Shown one piece after another: positions 1-9,730 of a DNA stretch of 64,000 bases (its first letter is position 1; each line of letters opens with the position of its first letter). This stretch comes from Mangrovicoccus algicola (lineage in GTDB: Bacteria > Pseudomonadota > Alphaproteobacteria > Rhodobacterales > Rhodobacteraceae). The notes below the pieces were generated by a model. The model ran no database searches and was not told the origin of the DNA. It saw only the letters and a list, made by a program, of their open reading frames with translations. The position numbers were made by a program, and so were the translations under genes. The stretch is from assembly GCF_014903745.1 (NCBI RefSeq), contig NZ_JACVXA010000006.1:60127-124126 (forward strand). The letters run 5' to 3'.

Positions 1-846
1 GGCGAAGTCTTCCTCGACCTTCTCGATGCCTTCGCCGACCTCGATGCGGGCAAAGCCGGTCACTTCGACGCCCGCTTCCTTGGCGGCCGCGCCGACGGTC
101 AGGTCGGGATTGATGACGAAGGCCTGGTTCAGCAGCGTGACCTCGGAGAAGAATTTCTTCATCCGGCCCTCGATCATCTTCTCGATGACCGCTTCGGGCT
201 TGCCGGATTCACGGGCCTGCTCGGTCAGCACGGTCTTCTCGCGCTCCACCAGCTCCGGGTTGATATCGGCCTCGGAGAGCGATGCGGGGTTGATCGCGGC
301 GACATGCATGGCGACCTGGCGGCCGAAGGCCTCGTTCTCGCCCGACAGCGCGACCAGCACGCCGATCTTGCCCATGCCGTCGGCCGCGGCATTGTGCACG
401 TAGGAGACGACGGAGGCGCCTTCCAGGGCAGCCATGCGGCGCAGGGTCATGTTCTCGCCGATGGTGGCGATCTTGTCGGTCAGCGTCGCCTCGACGGACT
501 TGCCGCCCAGATCGGCCGCGTTCAGCGCCTCGACATCCGACACGTTCAGCGCCGCGACGGAGATCGCCTTGACCATGGACTGGAACTCGGCGTTCTTGGC
601 GACGAAGTCGGTTTCGGAGTTCACCTCGACGGCGACGCCCTTGCCGCCCTCGACGGCGACGGCGACCAGGCCCTCGGCGGCGGTGCGGCCGGATTTCTTG
701 GCGGCCTTGGCCAGACCCTTGGTGCGAAGCCAGTCAACCGCGGCTTCCATGTCGCCATCGGTCTCGGTCAGCGCCTTCTTGGCGTCCATCATGCCGGCGC
801 CGGTCTTGTCGCGAAGTTCCTTCACCAGTGCTGCGGTAATCGCCAT
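1..846 (-). CDS. tsf: Translation elongation factor Ts, C-terminus cut by window edge
   Basis: EF-Ts is the nucleotide exchange factor that recycles EF-Tu-GDP during translation in the cytoplasm. The minus-strand translation starts [18 protein letters not shown], the typical N-terminal UBA-like domain, and continues into the core with the conserved [12 protein letters not shown] segment. About 282 residues are visible of a family length near 290-300, so only the last few residues are missing. The ATG at 846 has a GAGGAGAG ribosome site just upstream. It lies 93 bp downstream of rpsB on the same strand, the standard rpsB-tsf operon order. Confidence 0.97.
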   Translation of the reverse strand, partial: MAITAALVKELRDKTGAGMMDAKKALTETDGDMEAAVDWLRTKGLAKAAKKSGRTAAEGLVAVAVEGGKGVAVEVNSETDFVAKNAEFQSMVKAISVAALNVSDVEALNAADLGGKSVEATLTDKIATIGENMTLRRMAALEGASVVSYVHNAAADGMGKIGVLVALSGENEAFGRQVAMHVAAINPASLSEADINPELVEREKTVLTEQARESGKPEAVIEKMIEGRMKKFFSEVTLLNQAFVINPDLTVGAAAKEAGVEVTGFARIEVGEGIEKVEEDFA

Positions 847-912
847 GGTGCTCTCCTCGTTTTCGTCTGGATCCCCTGCGGAGCTATCCGCGGGTCATGT
901 CAATCGTGTAAC

Positions 913-931
913 GGGGGCCGCCAGGGCCCCC
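913..931 (-). terminator. GC hairpin between rpsB and tsf
   Basis: A 7-bp stem (GGGGGCC / GGCCCCC) with a 5-base loop lies in the 93-bp gap just after the rpsB stop. There is no clear T-run after it on the minus strand, so it looks more like an attenuator or RNA-stability hairpin than a full terminator. Confidence 0.3.
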
Positions 932-939
932 GCGACGGA

Positions 940-1728
940 TCAGCCCTGGGCCGGTTCTTCGGCCAGCGCCGGCTCTTCGGCCGCGCCCAGGTCTTCCTCG
1001 GCCAGTTCCTCGAACTCGCCCAGATCGATGCCTGCCGCGCCCATCTGCGCGGTCATGCCGTCCAGCGCGGCACGCGCGACCAGGTCGCAATACAGGCCGA
1101 TGGCGCGCGCCGCGTCATCGTTGCCGGGGATGACATAGTCGACGCCCTCGGGCGAGCAGTTGGTGTCGACGACCGCGACGACCGGGATGCCCAGCTTCTT
1201 GGCCTCGAGGATGGCCAGGTCCTCTTTCTTGACGTCGATGATGAACAGCATGTCCGGCACGCCGCCCATTTCGCGGATCCCGCCCAGCGAGGCCTGCAGC
1301 TTGGTCTGCTCGCGCTCCATGGAGAGGCGCTCGCGCTTGGTCAGGCCCTCGGCGCCGACGGCCATCTGCTCGTCGATGGCCTTCAGGCGGTTGATCGACT
1401 GGGAGACGGTCTTCCAGTTGGTCAGCGTGCCGCCCAGCCAGCGGTGGTTCATGTAGTACTGCGCGCATTTCTCCGCGGCATCGGCGATCGGCTTCTGCGC
1501 CTGGCGCTTGGTGCCGACGAACAGCACGCGGCCGCCCTTGGCGACGGTTTCCTTGACGGCCTGCAGAGCGGCGTCCAGCATCGGGACGGTCTGGGTGAGG
1601 TCGAGGATGTGGATGCCGTTGCGTTCACCGTAGATGAATTCCTGCATCCGCGGGTTCCAGCGCTGCGTCTGGTGCCCGAAGTGGACGCCAGCTTCCAGCA
1701 GCTGGCGCATGGTGAAATCTACGCTCAT
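940..1728 (-). CDS. rpsB: 30S ribosomal protein S2
   Basis: Small-subunit ribosomal protein of 262 residues, the usual alphaproteobacterial length. The start [20 protein letters not shown] and the internal [17 protein letters not shown] and VGTKRQAQ blocks are diagnostic. The C-terminus is an acidic, Ala/Glu-rich tail, as is common in this family. It is first in the rpsB-tsf operon. The downstream strand opposite it holds only shadow reading frames. Confidence 0.98.
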   Translation of the reverse strand: MSVDFTMRQLLEAGVHFGHQTQRWNPRMQEFIYGERNGIHILDLTQTVPMLDAALQAVKETVAKGGRVLFVGTKRQAQKPIADAAEKCAQYYMNHRWLGGTLTNWKTVSQSINRLKAIDEQMAVGAEGLTKRERLSMEREQTKLQASLGGIREMGGVPDMLFIIDVKKEDLAILEAKKLGIPVVAVVDTNCSPEGVDYVIPGNDDAARAIGLYCDLVARAALDGMTAQMGAAGIDLGEFEELAEEDLGAAEEPALAEEPAQG

Positions 1729-2039
1729 GTCCTGTCCTTTCCGGTTTGAGCCTTGGCAGGGTCTTTGAGGGGCGGATGCCCCAACCGGTGGACCTGACGG
1801 GGATGTCTCCCCCGAAAGGCCCGGACCCTGCCTGCGAGATGGACGCGCCTATAGAGCCTTCCGGCGCCGGACGCAAGCACCATCGCCGCGGCCGCGTCCG
1901 GCACGGGCGCCCGCGCCATCCCGCCCGGGCCCGCCGCCCCTTCCCGCGCTGACGCTTTGCGGGAACAATCGGCGGCAAAGCGCCGGAGCGCCGCAGGAAA
2001 GCCTTGCACCCGCGCGGCTGCGCGGCCAATGGATCGGCC
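1729..2039. other. Intergenic region between divergent rpsB and psuK
   Basis: About 310 bp separates the rpsB start (minus) from the psuK start (plus). It must contain the rpsB leader and promoter and a promoter for the psu operon. It is GC-rich, and I could not pick out convincing -35/-10 boxes, a structured leader or a small gene. Confidence 0.5.
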
Positions 2040-2933
2040 ATGACCCCGAACAGACACATCCTTTGCATCGGCTCGGCGCTGTGGGACACGATCGGCCGTC
2101 ACGAGCAGGTGATGGAGGCCGGCCAGGACCGTCCCGGCCGCATCCGCCGCGTCCCCGGGGGCGTCGCGCTGAACATCGCCATGGCGCTGGCCCGGCTGGG
2201 CATGGCGCCCCAGGTGCTGACCGTGCTGGGCACCGATGCGGAGGGCGACACGCTGGCCGCGGCCTGCGCGCGCCGGGGCGTCGACCTGGCGCTGGCGCTG
2301 CGGCGCGCGGACCTTCCCACGGATGCCTACATGGCCGTCGAGGGGGCGAACGGGCTGATCGCCGCCATTGCCGACGCGCATTCGCTGGAAGCGGCGGGCG
2401 ACGCCATCCTCGCGCCGCTGGAGGACGGTCGGCTGGGCAGCCCGGCCTTTCCCTATGGCGGGACCATCGCGCTGGACGGCAACCTGACCGCCGCGCTCTT
2501 GGGCGTGATCGCGGCCAGCCCCCTCTTCGCCGCCGCCGACCTGCGCATCGCGCCTGCCAGCCCCGGCAAGGCCGACCGGCTCACCGCCTTTCTCGCGGGG
2601 GGGCGCGGCACGCTCTATGTCAACCGCGAGGAGGCGAACCTGCTGTCGGGCTGCAACGCCCCCGATGCCGGGGGCGCGGCGCGCGCGCTGCTGAAGGCCG
2701 GGGCGGAACGCTGCATCGTCACCGACGGGATCGGCGAGGCTGTGGACCTGTCGGCGACCAACTGCTACCGCGCCACCCCGCCGCTGGTGGAGCCCCGCCG
2801 CGTCACCGGCGCGGGCGACACGCTGATGGCGGTGCATATCGCCGCCGAACTTCAGGGCATGGGCCGCGGCGAGGCCCTGGCCCATGCCACGCAATCCGCC
2901 GCCCGTTACGTTGCCGGAGAGGACATCTCATGA
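2040..2933 (+). CDS. psuK: PfkB-family kinase, probable pseudouridine kinase
   Basis: A ribokinase/PfkB-type sugar kinase of 297 residues. The N-terminal GSALWDTIG and the glycine-rich PGGVALNIAMALARLG segment, together with the C-terminal anion-hole motif VTGAGDTLMA (catalytic Asp in GAGD), are the family signatures. Its stop codon overlaps the psuG start (ATGA), and this coupling to the glycosidase is the reason for calling it pseudouridine kinase (pseudouridine to pseudouridine 5'-phosphate). The internal ATG at 2040 is preferred over an upstream ATG at 2004 because homology begins right after it. Substrate is inferred from context only. Confidence 0.85.
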   Translation: MTPNRHILCIGSALWDTIGRHEQVMEAGQDRPGRIRRVPGGVALNIAMALARLGMAPQVLTVLGTDAEGDTLAAACARRGVDLALALRRADLPTDAYMAVEGANGLIAAIADAHSLEAAGDAILAPLEDGRLGSPAFPYGGTIALDGNLTAALLGVIAASPLFAAADLRIAPASPGKADRLTAFLAGGRGTLYVNREEANLLSGCNAPDAGGAARALLKAGAERCIVTDGIGEAVDLSATNCYRATPPLVEPRRVTGAGDTLMAVHIAAELQGMGRGEALAHATQSAARYVAGEDIS

Positions 2934-3844
2934 CGCTCGAGATCCGCTATTCGTCCGAAGTCGCCGCCGCGCGCCAGTTCGGCGCGCCCGTCGTCGCCCT
3001 GGAAAGCACGATCATCACCCACGGGATGCCCTTCCCGCGCAACCTGGAAACCGCGCGCGCGGTGGAAAACGACATCCGCCAGGCCGGGGCCGTGCCCGCC
3101 ACGATCGCGGTGATCGACGGCGTGCTGCATGTCGGGCTGGACGGTCCCGCGCTGGAGGCGCTGGCGCAGCGCAGCGATGTCGCCAAGCTCAGCCGCGCCG
3201 ACCTGGCGGTGGCGCTGTCCACCGGCGCCACGGGCGCGACCACGGTCGCCGCCACGATGATCGCGGCGCAGGCGGCGGGCATCGGGGTCTTCGCCACCGG
3301 CGGGATCGGCGGCGTGCATCGCGGCGCCGAGGAAAGCTTCGACATCTCCGCCGATCTGCAGGAACTGGCCCAGACGCCGGTGACCGTGGTCTGCGCGGGG
3401 GCGAAGGCGATCCTGGACATTCCCAAGACGCTGGAGGTCCTGGAGACCCTGGGCGTGCCGGTGATCGCCTACGGGCAGGATGCCCTGCCCGCCTTCTGGT
3501 CGCGCGACAGCGGCCTGGCCGCGCCGCTGCGCATGGACGACCCCGCCGCCATTGCCGCCGCCGCGAAGATGCGCGCGGCGCTCGGCCTGCCCGGCGGGCA
3601 GCTGGTCGCCAACCCGGTGCCCCCGGCCGAGGAGATCCCGGCGGCGGAACTGCAGCCGGTGATCGCCCGGGCAAATGACGAGGCCGCCGCGCAGGGCATC
3701 CAGGGAAAGGCCGTCACGCCCTTCCTGCTGGGCCGCATCCTCGAGCTCACCGGCGGCCGGTCGCTGGAGACGAATATCGCGCTGGTGCGCAACAACGCCC
3801 GGCTGGCCGCGGCCATTGCCAAAGAATTCACCAGACAGGGCTGA
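2930..3844 (+). CDS. psuG: Pseudouridine-5'-phosphate glycosidase
   Basis: Cleaves pseudouridine 5'-phosphate to uracil and ribose 5-phosphate, completing pseudouridine salvage started by the kinase just upstream. The 304-residue protein has the family hallmarks ALESTIITHGMPFPRN near the N-terminus, the lysine-containing AKLSRADL, the FATGGIGGVHRGAE block and the C-terminal LVRNNARLAA. The start overlaps the kinase stop, so the two are translationally coupled. Length and motifs are normal. Confidence 0.95.
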   Translation: MTLEIRYSSEVAAARQFGAPVVALESTIITHGMPFPRNLETARAVENDIRQAGAVPATIAVIDGVLHVGLDGPALEALAQRSDVAKLSRADLAVALSTGATGATTVAATMIAAQAAGIGVFATGGIGGVHRGAEESFDISADLQELAQTPVTVVCAGAKAILDIPKTLEVLETLGVPVIAYGQDALPAFWSRDSGLAAPLRMDDPAAIAAAAKMRAALGLPGGQLVANPVPPAEEIPAAELQPVIARANDEAAAQGIQGKAVTPFLLGRILELTGGRSLETNIALVRNNARLAAAIAKEFTRQG

Positions 3845-3952
3845 GCCCGCCGCGGCGGCGCCCCGCCCGCGCCGCCGCCCATTGTGCGCCCTGCCCGCAG
3901 GGCCTAAATTCCGGCAGAGGCCCCCCTGCGCCCCGAGGATCCCCGTTTCCAG

Positions 3953-4708
3953 ATGCTAGAGCCCTTCGAAGACCCCAATCAGCCCTCCCGGCCGCGCAAG
4001 CACCGGATGCTGGCCAGCCTGCGCGCCAGTTTCCTGACCGGCCTGGTGGTGATCGCGCCGATCGGCCTGACCATCTACCTGATCTGGACGGTGGTGGGCT
4101 GGATCGACGGATTCGTGCTGCCGCTGGTGCCCGCGCGGTTCAATCCCGAACAGTATATCGGGATCAACCTGCGCGGCGTCGGCGTCATCTTCCTGCTGCT
4201 CTTCACCATCTTCGTCGGCTGGGTCGCCAAGGGCATCATCGGCCGGTCGCTGATCAATGCGGCCGAGGAGCTGGTCGGGCAGATGCCGGTCGTGCGGTCG
4301 ATCTATAACGGGCTGAAGCAGATCGCCGAGACGGTCTTCGCCCAGCAGGATACCAGTTTCGACCGCGCCTGCATGATCGAGTATCCGCGCCGCGGCGTCT
4401 GGGCGCTCGGCTTCATCTCCACGCCCGCCAAGGGCGAGATCAACCGCCGCGCGCCCTGCGACGACGACCTGCTGTCGGTCTTCGTGCCGACCACGCCCAA
4501 CCCGACCTCGGGCTTCCTGCTGTATTTCCCGCGCCGCGACGTGATCGAGCTGGACATGAGCGTCGAGGACGCGGCCAAGCTGGTGATCTCGGCCGGGCTG
4601 GTCTATCCGCCCGAGCGCCCCGGCGCGGCGACCCCGCCGGAATCCGCCCCGGCGGAACCGGGGCTGGTCGAGATGCAGGACAAGGCCGTGGCGGCCGGGC
4701 GCGGCTGA
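3953..4708 (+). CDS. DUF502 family membrane protein
   Basis: A 251-residue protein with two strong transmembrane segments in the first ~100 residues (around 24-46 and 73-95), then a cytoplasmic region containing GQMPVVRSIYNGLKQ and the VFVPTTPNPTSGFLLYFP block typical of DUF502 proteins. The C-terminal tail is Pro/Ala/Glu-rich and variable. The family is widespread in proteobacteria and has no firm biochemical function. It stands alone between psuG and the tmRNA gene. Confidence 0.88.
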   Translation: MLEPFEDPNQPSRPRKHRMLASLRASFLTGLVVIAPIGLTIYLIWTVVGWIDGFVLPLVPARFNPEQYIGINLRGVGVIFLLLFTIFVGWVAKGIIGRSLINAAEELVGQMPVVRSIYNGLKQIAETVFAQQDTSFDRACMIEYPRRGVWALGFISTPAKGEINRRAPCDDDLLSVFVPTTPNPTSGFLLYFPRRDVIELDMSVEDAAKLVISAGLVYPPERPGAATPPESAPAEPGLVEMQDKAVAAGRG

Positions 4709-4911
4709 GCATCGCGGCGGGCGCGGTGAAAGTGGGGCGCAGCCGCGCCGCCCTGCATCCCTGCGCGAAGAGGAAGACGACGGAACCGCCGACCGCCCCC
4801 GGCGCGCAGTGCCGAGAGGCTGCCCGGAAGGATGCAGCATCCGGGAAGACATGCGCATTCGGCAGCGCCCGCCGCCGGAGGGGTCACTTGCAGATGCAGG
4901 CAGGACAGAAG

Positions 4912-5230
4912 GGGAAAGTGCAGGTTTCTGTTGCCAGGTACCTGCGAACCCCGCCTTACGCTGCTAGGCGCAAGGGCTTAAATTTCGGCGTTTCGCACAG
5001 CTTACGCTGCGAGAGCCACCGGAGCACGATTGTTGTTGGCAATTATGCTTAGCGAACCGATAACGGTGGTATCTCACCGGGACAAAGCTAACACCTTTAG
5101 ACGTCCGTCGATCCTGTTTCGGCCCCAATCGTCCCCCCAACAAAGGGATATATGGTGGAGCCGCCGGGTACCGCCCCCGGGTCCGATCCGTTTATTACGT
5201 GCGCGTTTATGCCCATAGTCCCGAAGGACA
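4912..5230 (-). ncRNA. ssrA: Circularly permuted two-piece tmRNA
   Basis: Rescues stalled ribosomes and adds a degradation tag. On the minus strand the acceptor piece comes first and ends in CGGCUCC-A-CCA with the CCA encoded at 5153-5155. A 26-base spacer (5127-5152) follows, then the coding piece starting at 5126 with GGGGCCGAAACAGGATCGAC. The 5' GGGGCCG pairs with 3' CGGCUCC as a 7-bp acceptor stem with one G-U pair. The tag frame at 5002-5040 reads ANNNRAPVALAA then TAA, after CATAATT, which resembles the context before the E. coli resume codon. The T arm GGGGGCGGTACCC precedes the acceptor. The 3' end near the GCAGGT...ACCTGC hairpin is estimated. Two-piece tmRNA is known from alphaproteobacteria. 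Confidence 0.93.
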
Positions 5231-5236
5231 ATCCGG

Positions 5237-5265
5237 AATATAGGCCCCGCGCCGCGGGTGTTCAA
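5237..5265 (-). promoter_or_regulatory. ssrA sigma-70-type promoter
   Basis: On the minus strand TTGAAC (5260-5265) and TATATT (5237-5242) are separated by exactly 17 bases. This predicts a transcript start near 5230, just before the acceptor-piece hairpin GTCCTTCGGGAC. It is one of the best promoter matches seen in the window. Confidence 0.65.
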
Positions 5266-5468
5266 GGGGCAATCCGCAACGGAACAACATCGAATGGGCT
5301 GCAACGGGCGCGGCTGCGCGTGCCCCGCAGGCCCGGCGGCATGCCTGAAAAAACCGCCATTGGCGAAAATTTCCGCTGCGCCGGGGGGAAGGGGTTGTTA
5401 ATGACTCGTCAAGGGCTCCGCGCGGGCCATAGTCCAGTCAAAGAACAGCTTACAGGGAAGGTGCCCGC

Positions 5469-6908
5469 ATGGGAATTTTGGACAGTTTCTTCAACCTGAT
5501 AAACGATCTGACCTGGGGCTGGGCGCTGATCCCCTTCCTCGTCGTGCTGGGCGTTTTCTTCACGCTGGTCTCGGATTTCGTCCAGATCCGTTTCTTCCGC
5601 CGGATGTTCGCGGTCCTCAAGGGCGATCCCGAGGCCCGCAAGCAGGGCCATGTCAGTTCGCGCGAGGCGCTGCTGGTCTCGGTCGGCGGCCGGGTCGGCG
5701 GCGGCAACATCGCGGGCGTGGCCGTGGCGATCACCGTCGGCGGCCCGGGCGCAGTGTTCTGGATGTGGATGATCGCGCTGGTCGGCATGGCCACCAGCCT
5801 GATCGAATGCCTGCTGGCCCAGACCTTCAAGGAGGCCCAGTCCGACGGCACCTATCGCGGCGGGCCCGCGCGCTACATCACCCAGGGGCTGGGGCCGGAA
5901 TTCCGCTGGCTGGCGGTCGTCTACTCGATCTGCCTGATCGCCGCCTTCGCGCTCGGGTTCAACGCGTTCCAGGGCAATACCGTGGCCGGGGCCTTCGAGG
6001 AATCACTGGGCACGCCGCGGCTTTATACCGGCGTCCTGCTGGCGGGGATCGCGGGTCTGGTCGTCTATGGCGGCATCCGCCGCATCGCGCGCGTGGCCGA
6101 TGTCATCATCCCGATCATGGCGATCGGCTATCTGGGCATGGCCGCGATCGTCGTGCTGATCAACATCCTGCATGTCCCCGCGATGATCATCGACATCGTC
6201 GCCAATGCCTTCGGCCTGCGCGAGGCGGTGGCGGGCGGCATGGGCGCGGCCATCGCGCAGGGCCTGCGCCGCGGGCTCTTCTCCAACGAGGCCGGGCTGG
6301 GCTCCGCCCCCAACGTGGCCGCCGTCGCCTATGTGCCGCATCCGGTGTCGCAGGGGATCGTGCAGTCGCTGTCGGTCTTCATCGACACGATCATCATCTG
6401 CTCCTGCACCGCCTTCATGATCCTCTTGAGCGATGTCTACCAGCCGGGCGCCGAGGACATGGACGGGGTGGTCCTGACCCAGCAGGCCCTGGCCAGCCAT
6501 GTCGGCGGCTGGTCCAGCTATTTCCTGACGGCGGCGGTGCTGCTCTTCTCCTTCTCCTCCATCATCTACAACTACTATCTGGGAGAGAACGCGCTGAGCT
6601 TCCTGACCGGCAATCCGATGGCGCTGCACGGGCTGCGGATCCTCGTGATCGTGCTGGTCTTCTTCGGGGCGAATGCGCCGGATGCGCTGTATGTCTTCAA
6701 CTTCTCCGACCCGATGATGGGGGTGCTGGCGCTGGTCAACCTGGTGGCGCTGGCTATGCTGTTTCCCACCGCGATGCGGGTGCTGAAGGATTACCGCGCC
6801 CAGCTGGCCGCCGGGCGCGAGCCGGTCTTCGACCCGGAGGCCTTCCCCGACCTGGCGCTGGACAAGGCCGCCTGGACCGATGCCGGCGAGGATATCCGCC
6901 GCGACTGA
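5469..6908 (+). CDS. Sodium:alanine/glycine symporter (AGCS family)
   Basis: An inner-membrane amino acid:Na+ symporter of 479 residues with about eleven hydrophobic segments. The AGCS signature is clear: SVGGRVGGGNIAGVAVAITVGGPGAVFWMW near residues 70-100 (quoted here in part as GGGNIAGVA), the GTYRGGPARYI block, and RRGLFSNEAGLGSAP around residue 265-280. The ATG at 5469 follows an AAGG-containing site. It is monocistronic, diverging from ssrA. Substrate is most likely alanine or glycine, but this cannot be fixed from sequence. Confidence 0.93.
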   Translation: MGILDSFFNLINDLTWGWALIPFLVVLGVFFTLVSDFVQIRFFRRMFAVLKGDPEARKQGHVSSREALLVSVGGRVGGGNIAGVAVAITVGGPGAVFWMWMIALVGMATSLIECLLAQTFKEAQSDGTYRGGPARYITQGLGPEFRWLAVVYSICLIAAFALGFNAFQGNTVAGAFEESLGTPRLYTGVLLAGIAGLVVYGGIRRIARVADVIIPIMAIGYLGMAAIVVLINILHVPAMIIDIVANAFGLREAVAGGMGAAIAQGLRRGLFSNEAGLGSAPNVAAVAYVPHPVSQGIVQSLSVFIDTIIICSCTAFMILLSDVYQPGAEDMDGVVLTQQALASHVGGWSSYFLTAAVLLFSFSSIIYNYYLGENALSFLTGNPMALHGLRILVIVLVFFGANAPDALYVFNFSDPMMGVLALVNLVALAMLFPTAMRVLKDYRAQLAAGREPVFDPEAFPDLALDKAAWTDAGEDIRRD

Positions 6909-6968
6909 CGGCTTGACCTTCGTCTTGCCGCCCTAGCTTCTACCCGCGCATCTGCGAAGGGGACGGGC

Positions 6969-8384
6969 ATGGGCGGCAAGGCGGTGATCTGGTGGGTCCG
7001 CAAGGATCTGAGGCTGGCGGACAATCCCTGCCTTTCGGCGGCGCTGGCCGCCGGGGGGCCGGTCATCCCGGTGGCGATCCTCGACCCGCTGCATGACAGC
7101 TGGGGCGCGGCGCCGCGGTTCCGCTGGGGGCTGGGGCTCGGCCGGTTCGCCGAAACGCTGGAGCAGATCGGCGGACGGCTGATCCTGCGCCGCGGCGATC
7201 CTCTGGAGATCCTGAAGGAGCTGGCCGAGGATTGCGGGGCCGGGGCGGTGGCGTGGTCGCGCCATTACGATCCCGGCTGCATCGAGCGGGACACCCGGGT
7301 CAAGGCCGAGCTGGAAAAGGCCGGACTGGCGGCCAAGAGCCATCCCGGCCACCTGCTGTTCGAGCCCTGGCGGGTCGAGACAAAGACCGGCGGGCATTAC
7401 AAGGTCTTCACCCCGATGTGGAAGGCGCTGCGCGGCAGCGACCTGCCCGAGCCGGAGCGGGCGCCCGCGCGCTGGCCCGCACCAGACCGCTGGCCCGCGA
7501 CCGACAGTCTGGAGGACTGGGCGCTTGGCGCCCCCATGCACCGTGCCATGCCGATCCTGAAAGGGCATCAGCGCGTCGGGGAGGCGGCGGCAGGCGACCG
7601 GCTGGCGTGGTTCCTCGACGAGGCGGTGGAGCAGTATGACGCCGATCGCGACATTCCCGGCGAGGACGGCACCTCGCGGATGAGCCCGCACCTGGCCTGG
7701 GGCGAAATCGGGCCGCGCAGCCTCTGGCATGCCGCTCTGCGCCGCCGCGAGGAGGGCTCGAAAGGGGCCGAGACCTTCCTGAAGGAACTGGTCTGGCGCG
7801 AATTCGCCTATCACCTGGCCTGGCACACGCCGCGCCTCACCCGGGACAATTGGCGCGAGGAATGGGATGCCTTCCCCTGGAACGAACGGGTGACCGCGAA
7901 GGTCCGCGCCTGGCAGCAGGGGCGCACCGGCATCCCCTTCGTCGATGCGGCGATGCGCGAGATGTGGGTGACCGGCACGATGCACAATCGCGGGCGGATG
8001 ATCGTGGCCAGCTACCTGACCAAGCACCTGATGACCCATTGGCGCATCGGGATGCGCTGGTTCGAGGATTGCCTGACCGACTGGGACCCGGCCTCCAACG
8101 CGCTCGGCTGGCAATGGTCGGCCGGATCCGGCCCCGATGCGACGCCCTATTTCCGCGTCTTCAACCCGGTCACCCAGCTGGACCGCTTCGACCGGAACCG
8201 CCGCTATGCCGATGCCTGGATCGCCGAGGGGCGCCGCGATCCATCCGAGACGGCGCTCTCCTATTTCGAGGCGATCCCGGAAAGCTGGGGGCTGTCGCCA
8301 TCCGATCCCTATCCCGATCCGGTGGTCACGCCCGAGGAGGGCCGCCGCGCCGCGCTGGAGGCCTATGAGGGCCGCAGCTTCTGA
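6969..8384 (+). CDS. phrB: Deoxyribodipyrimidine photolyase
   Basis: Class I cryptochrome/photolyase-family flavoprotein of 471 residues that splits cyclobutane pyrimidine dimers using blue light. The N-terminal Rossmann antenna domain starts VIWWVRKDLRLADNP. The C-terminal FAD domain has the hallmark GRTGIPFVDAAMREM, MHNRGRMIVASYL and WQWSAGSGPDATPYFRVFNP segments, with the conserved Trp residues of the electron-transfer and substrate pocket. Length is typical. It starts 60 bp after the AGCS gene on the same strand. A functional photolyase rather than a cryptochrome is inferred from the close match to the bacterial CPD class. Confidence 0.95.
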   Translation: MGGKAVIWWVRKDLRLADNPCLSAALAAGGPVIPVAILDPLHDSWGAAPRFRWGLGLGRFAETLEQIGGRLILRRGDPLEILKELAEDCGAGAVAWSRHYDPGCIERDTRVKAELEKAGLAAKSHPGHLLFEPWRVETKTGGHYKVFTPMWKALRGSDLPEPERAPARWPAPDRWPATDSLEDWALGAPMHRAMPILKGHQRVGEAAAGDRLAWFLDEAVEQYDADRDIPGEDGTSRMSPHLAWGEIGPRSLWHAALRRREEGSKGAETFLKELVWREFAYHLAWHTPRLTRDNWREEWDAFPWNERVTAKVRAWQQGRTGIPFVDAAMREMWVTGTMHNRGRMIVASYLTKHLMTHWRIGMRWFEDCLTDWDPASNALGWQWSAGSGPDATPYFRVFNPVTQLDRFDRNRRYADAWIAEGRRDPSETALSYFEAIPESWGLSPSDPYPDPVVTPEEGRRAALEAYEGRSF

Positions 8385-8625
8385 GGCCCGCATGCAGCAG
8401 GATGGCGGGCGCCGCCCCTGCCCCGCCCGTCCGCCATCGCAACCGCCGCGCGCACGGCCCGGCCCCCGCAAGGATCGTCTTGCCCCGTCACCGGACGAAG
8501 CGACACCGCCGCTGACCCCGCGACCCGGAAAATGCAGATCCCGTCGATCCGCGCCATATGATCCCGCCGGATCGGCGTTGTCGCGCAACCTGCGCCTGAG
8601 ACGCGCCCCCCTCACCCCGCTGACG

Positions 8626-9203
8626 TCATGCCACGCGCATGATCTCGGCGGTGCCGCAAGCATCGAAGCGGGTCACGAGGGGTGCGCGGATGTGGATTTC
8701 CGCGGTCTGCCGGTCGGGGTCTCTGGCGATGATGCGCTCGCCGAAGCATTTCAGGCAGCGCATTCCGCCTCGATGCGGCTGCGGGCCTGGCCTCCCGCCC
8801 AACGCTTCCGGAAGGCCCTTCCGCAGTATCGTGTCGCGCAGGGTTTCGCTGCGGGCGCGTGCCGCCGGGCAGTCATCCTTCCATGGTCGCCCGTTCTCGC
8901 GGATCGGGATGACGGTGGGACAGCGGCGGGCGTTATAGGCGCCGTCGGCGGTCGCCGTGGCGGTCAGTGCGCCCTTGGGAACCCGGTCGAACAGCTCCGG
9001 AAGGATCGGACCGCCGCCGTCGCGGCTGGAGGCGAATTCCGCAGCGCGGATGTCGGATGTTGCCATGTCCATGGCCAGATGCACCCTGCGGTACTGGCGG
9101 CGGCGCAGGGTGCCATGCGTCCTCGCCAGCCACTCTCCGCCGCCCGGGAACTTGATCCCGGTGCGGTCGACCAGCAGGTTCAGAGGGTCACCTGGGCAGC
9201 GAT
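8626..9203 (-). pseudogene. IS5-family transposase relic (C-terminal half)
   Basis: Minus-strand reading shows LLVDRTGIKFPGGGEWLA, RRQYRRVHLAMDMATSDIRA, TADGAYNARRC and the end DPDRQTAEIHIRAPLVTRF...GTAEIMRVA, the DDE core and C-terminus of an IS5-family transposase. About ten residues are missing after YNARRC. A local frameshift pair spoils the segment that should read as RYCGRAFRKRW...RSRIEAE. The N-terminal half is absent, cut off at about 9204 where an IS21-type end begins. It is therefore a dead element apparently split by IS21 insertion. The outer end of the IS was not located. Confidence 0.8.
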
Positions 9204-9365
9204 AGGTGTGAACCGGCGTGCAATTTCGACCCCGTAGCGTGGTGATCGGCGTCCGAAATGACCCCCTTGCACTGATGTGGGTGACGCCCCCGAGATCATC
9301 GGGGCGCACGGTGTGGGATGTTGGGCGTGGAGAGGATAGCGCAGATCCGGCAGAGGCATGTTCAG

Positions 9366-9407
9366 GATTGGGGCATTGGGCCGCCATTGGTCCGAGGCCA
9401 GTGCCGG
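9366..9407. repeat. Short palindromic insert type M, copy 1
   Basis: Contains GCCATTGGTCCGAGG flanked by short GC-rich inverted sequence, and sits between the istA blocks IRQRHVQD and KSIKQIC, which are normally adjacent. Shares the core ATTGGTCCGAG with copies near 10019 and, inverted, 10144. Confidence 0.5.
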
Positions 9408-9730
9408 ACAAGTCGATCAAGCAGATCTGCCGTGAACTGCGGGTGTCGCAGAACACGGCGCGCAGGGGGATCCGGTCGGGAGCGACGGAGCTCACCTATG
9501 AGCGCACCATTCAGTCATTGCCGAAGATCGGGCCCCGGAAAGACCTGCTTGGCGGGATGCTGGCGGTGAATGCGCGAAAGCCCAGGCGCGAGCGACCGAC
9601 CCGCATCCGCATCCGCATCTGCGAGGAACTCCGGGCCCGAGGATATGATGGCGGCCATGATGCGGCCCGGCGATACGCGGCGACGTGGTCCAATGAGGAA
9701 GAGGAGGCATCTGCCGCCGCCTTCGTGCCG

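Noticed and set aside
304..1749. Long plus-strand open frame opposite tsf and rpsB
   Set aside because: Shadow of two certain genes in GC-rich DNA; composition shows reading of the complementary codons and no protein-like motif.
4726..5499. Several open frames over the tmRNA gene
   Set aside because: They coincide with a structured RNA that has a full acceptor stem, T arm and tag frame; none resembles a protein.
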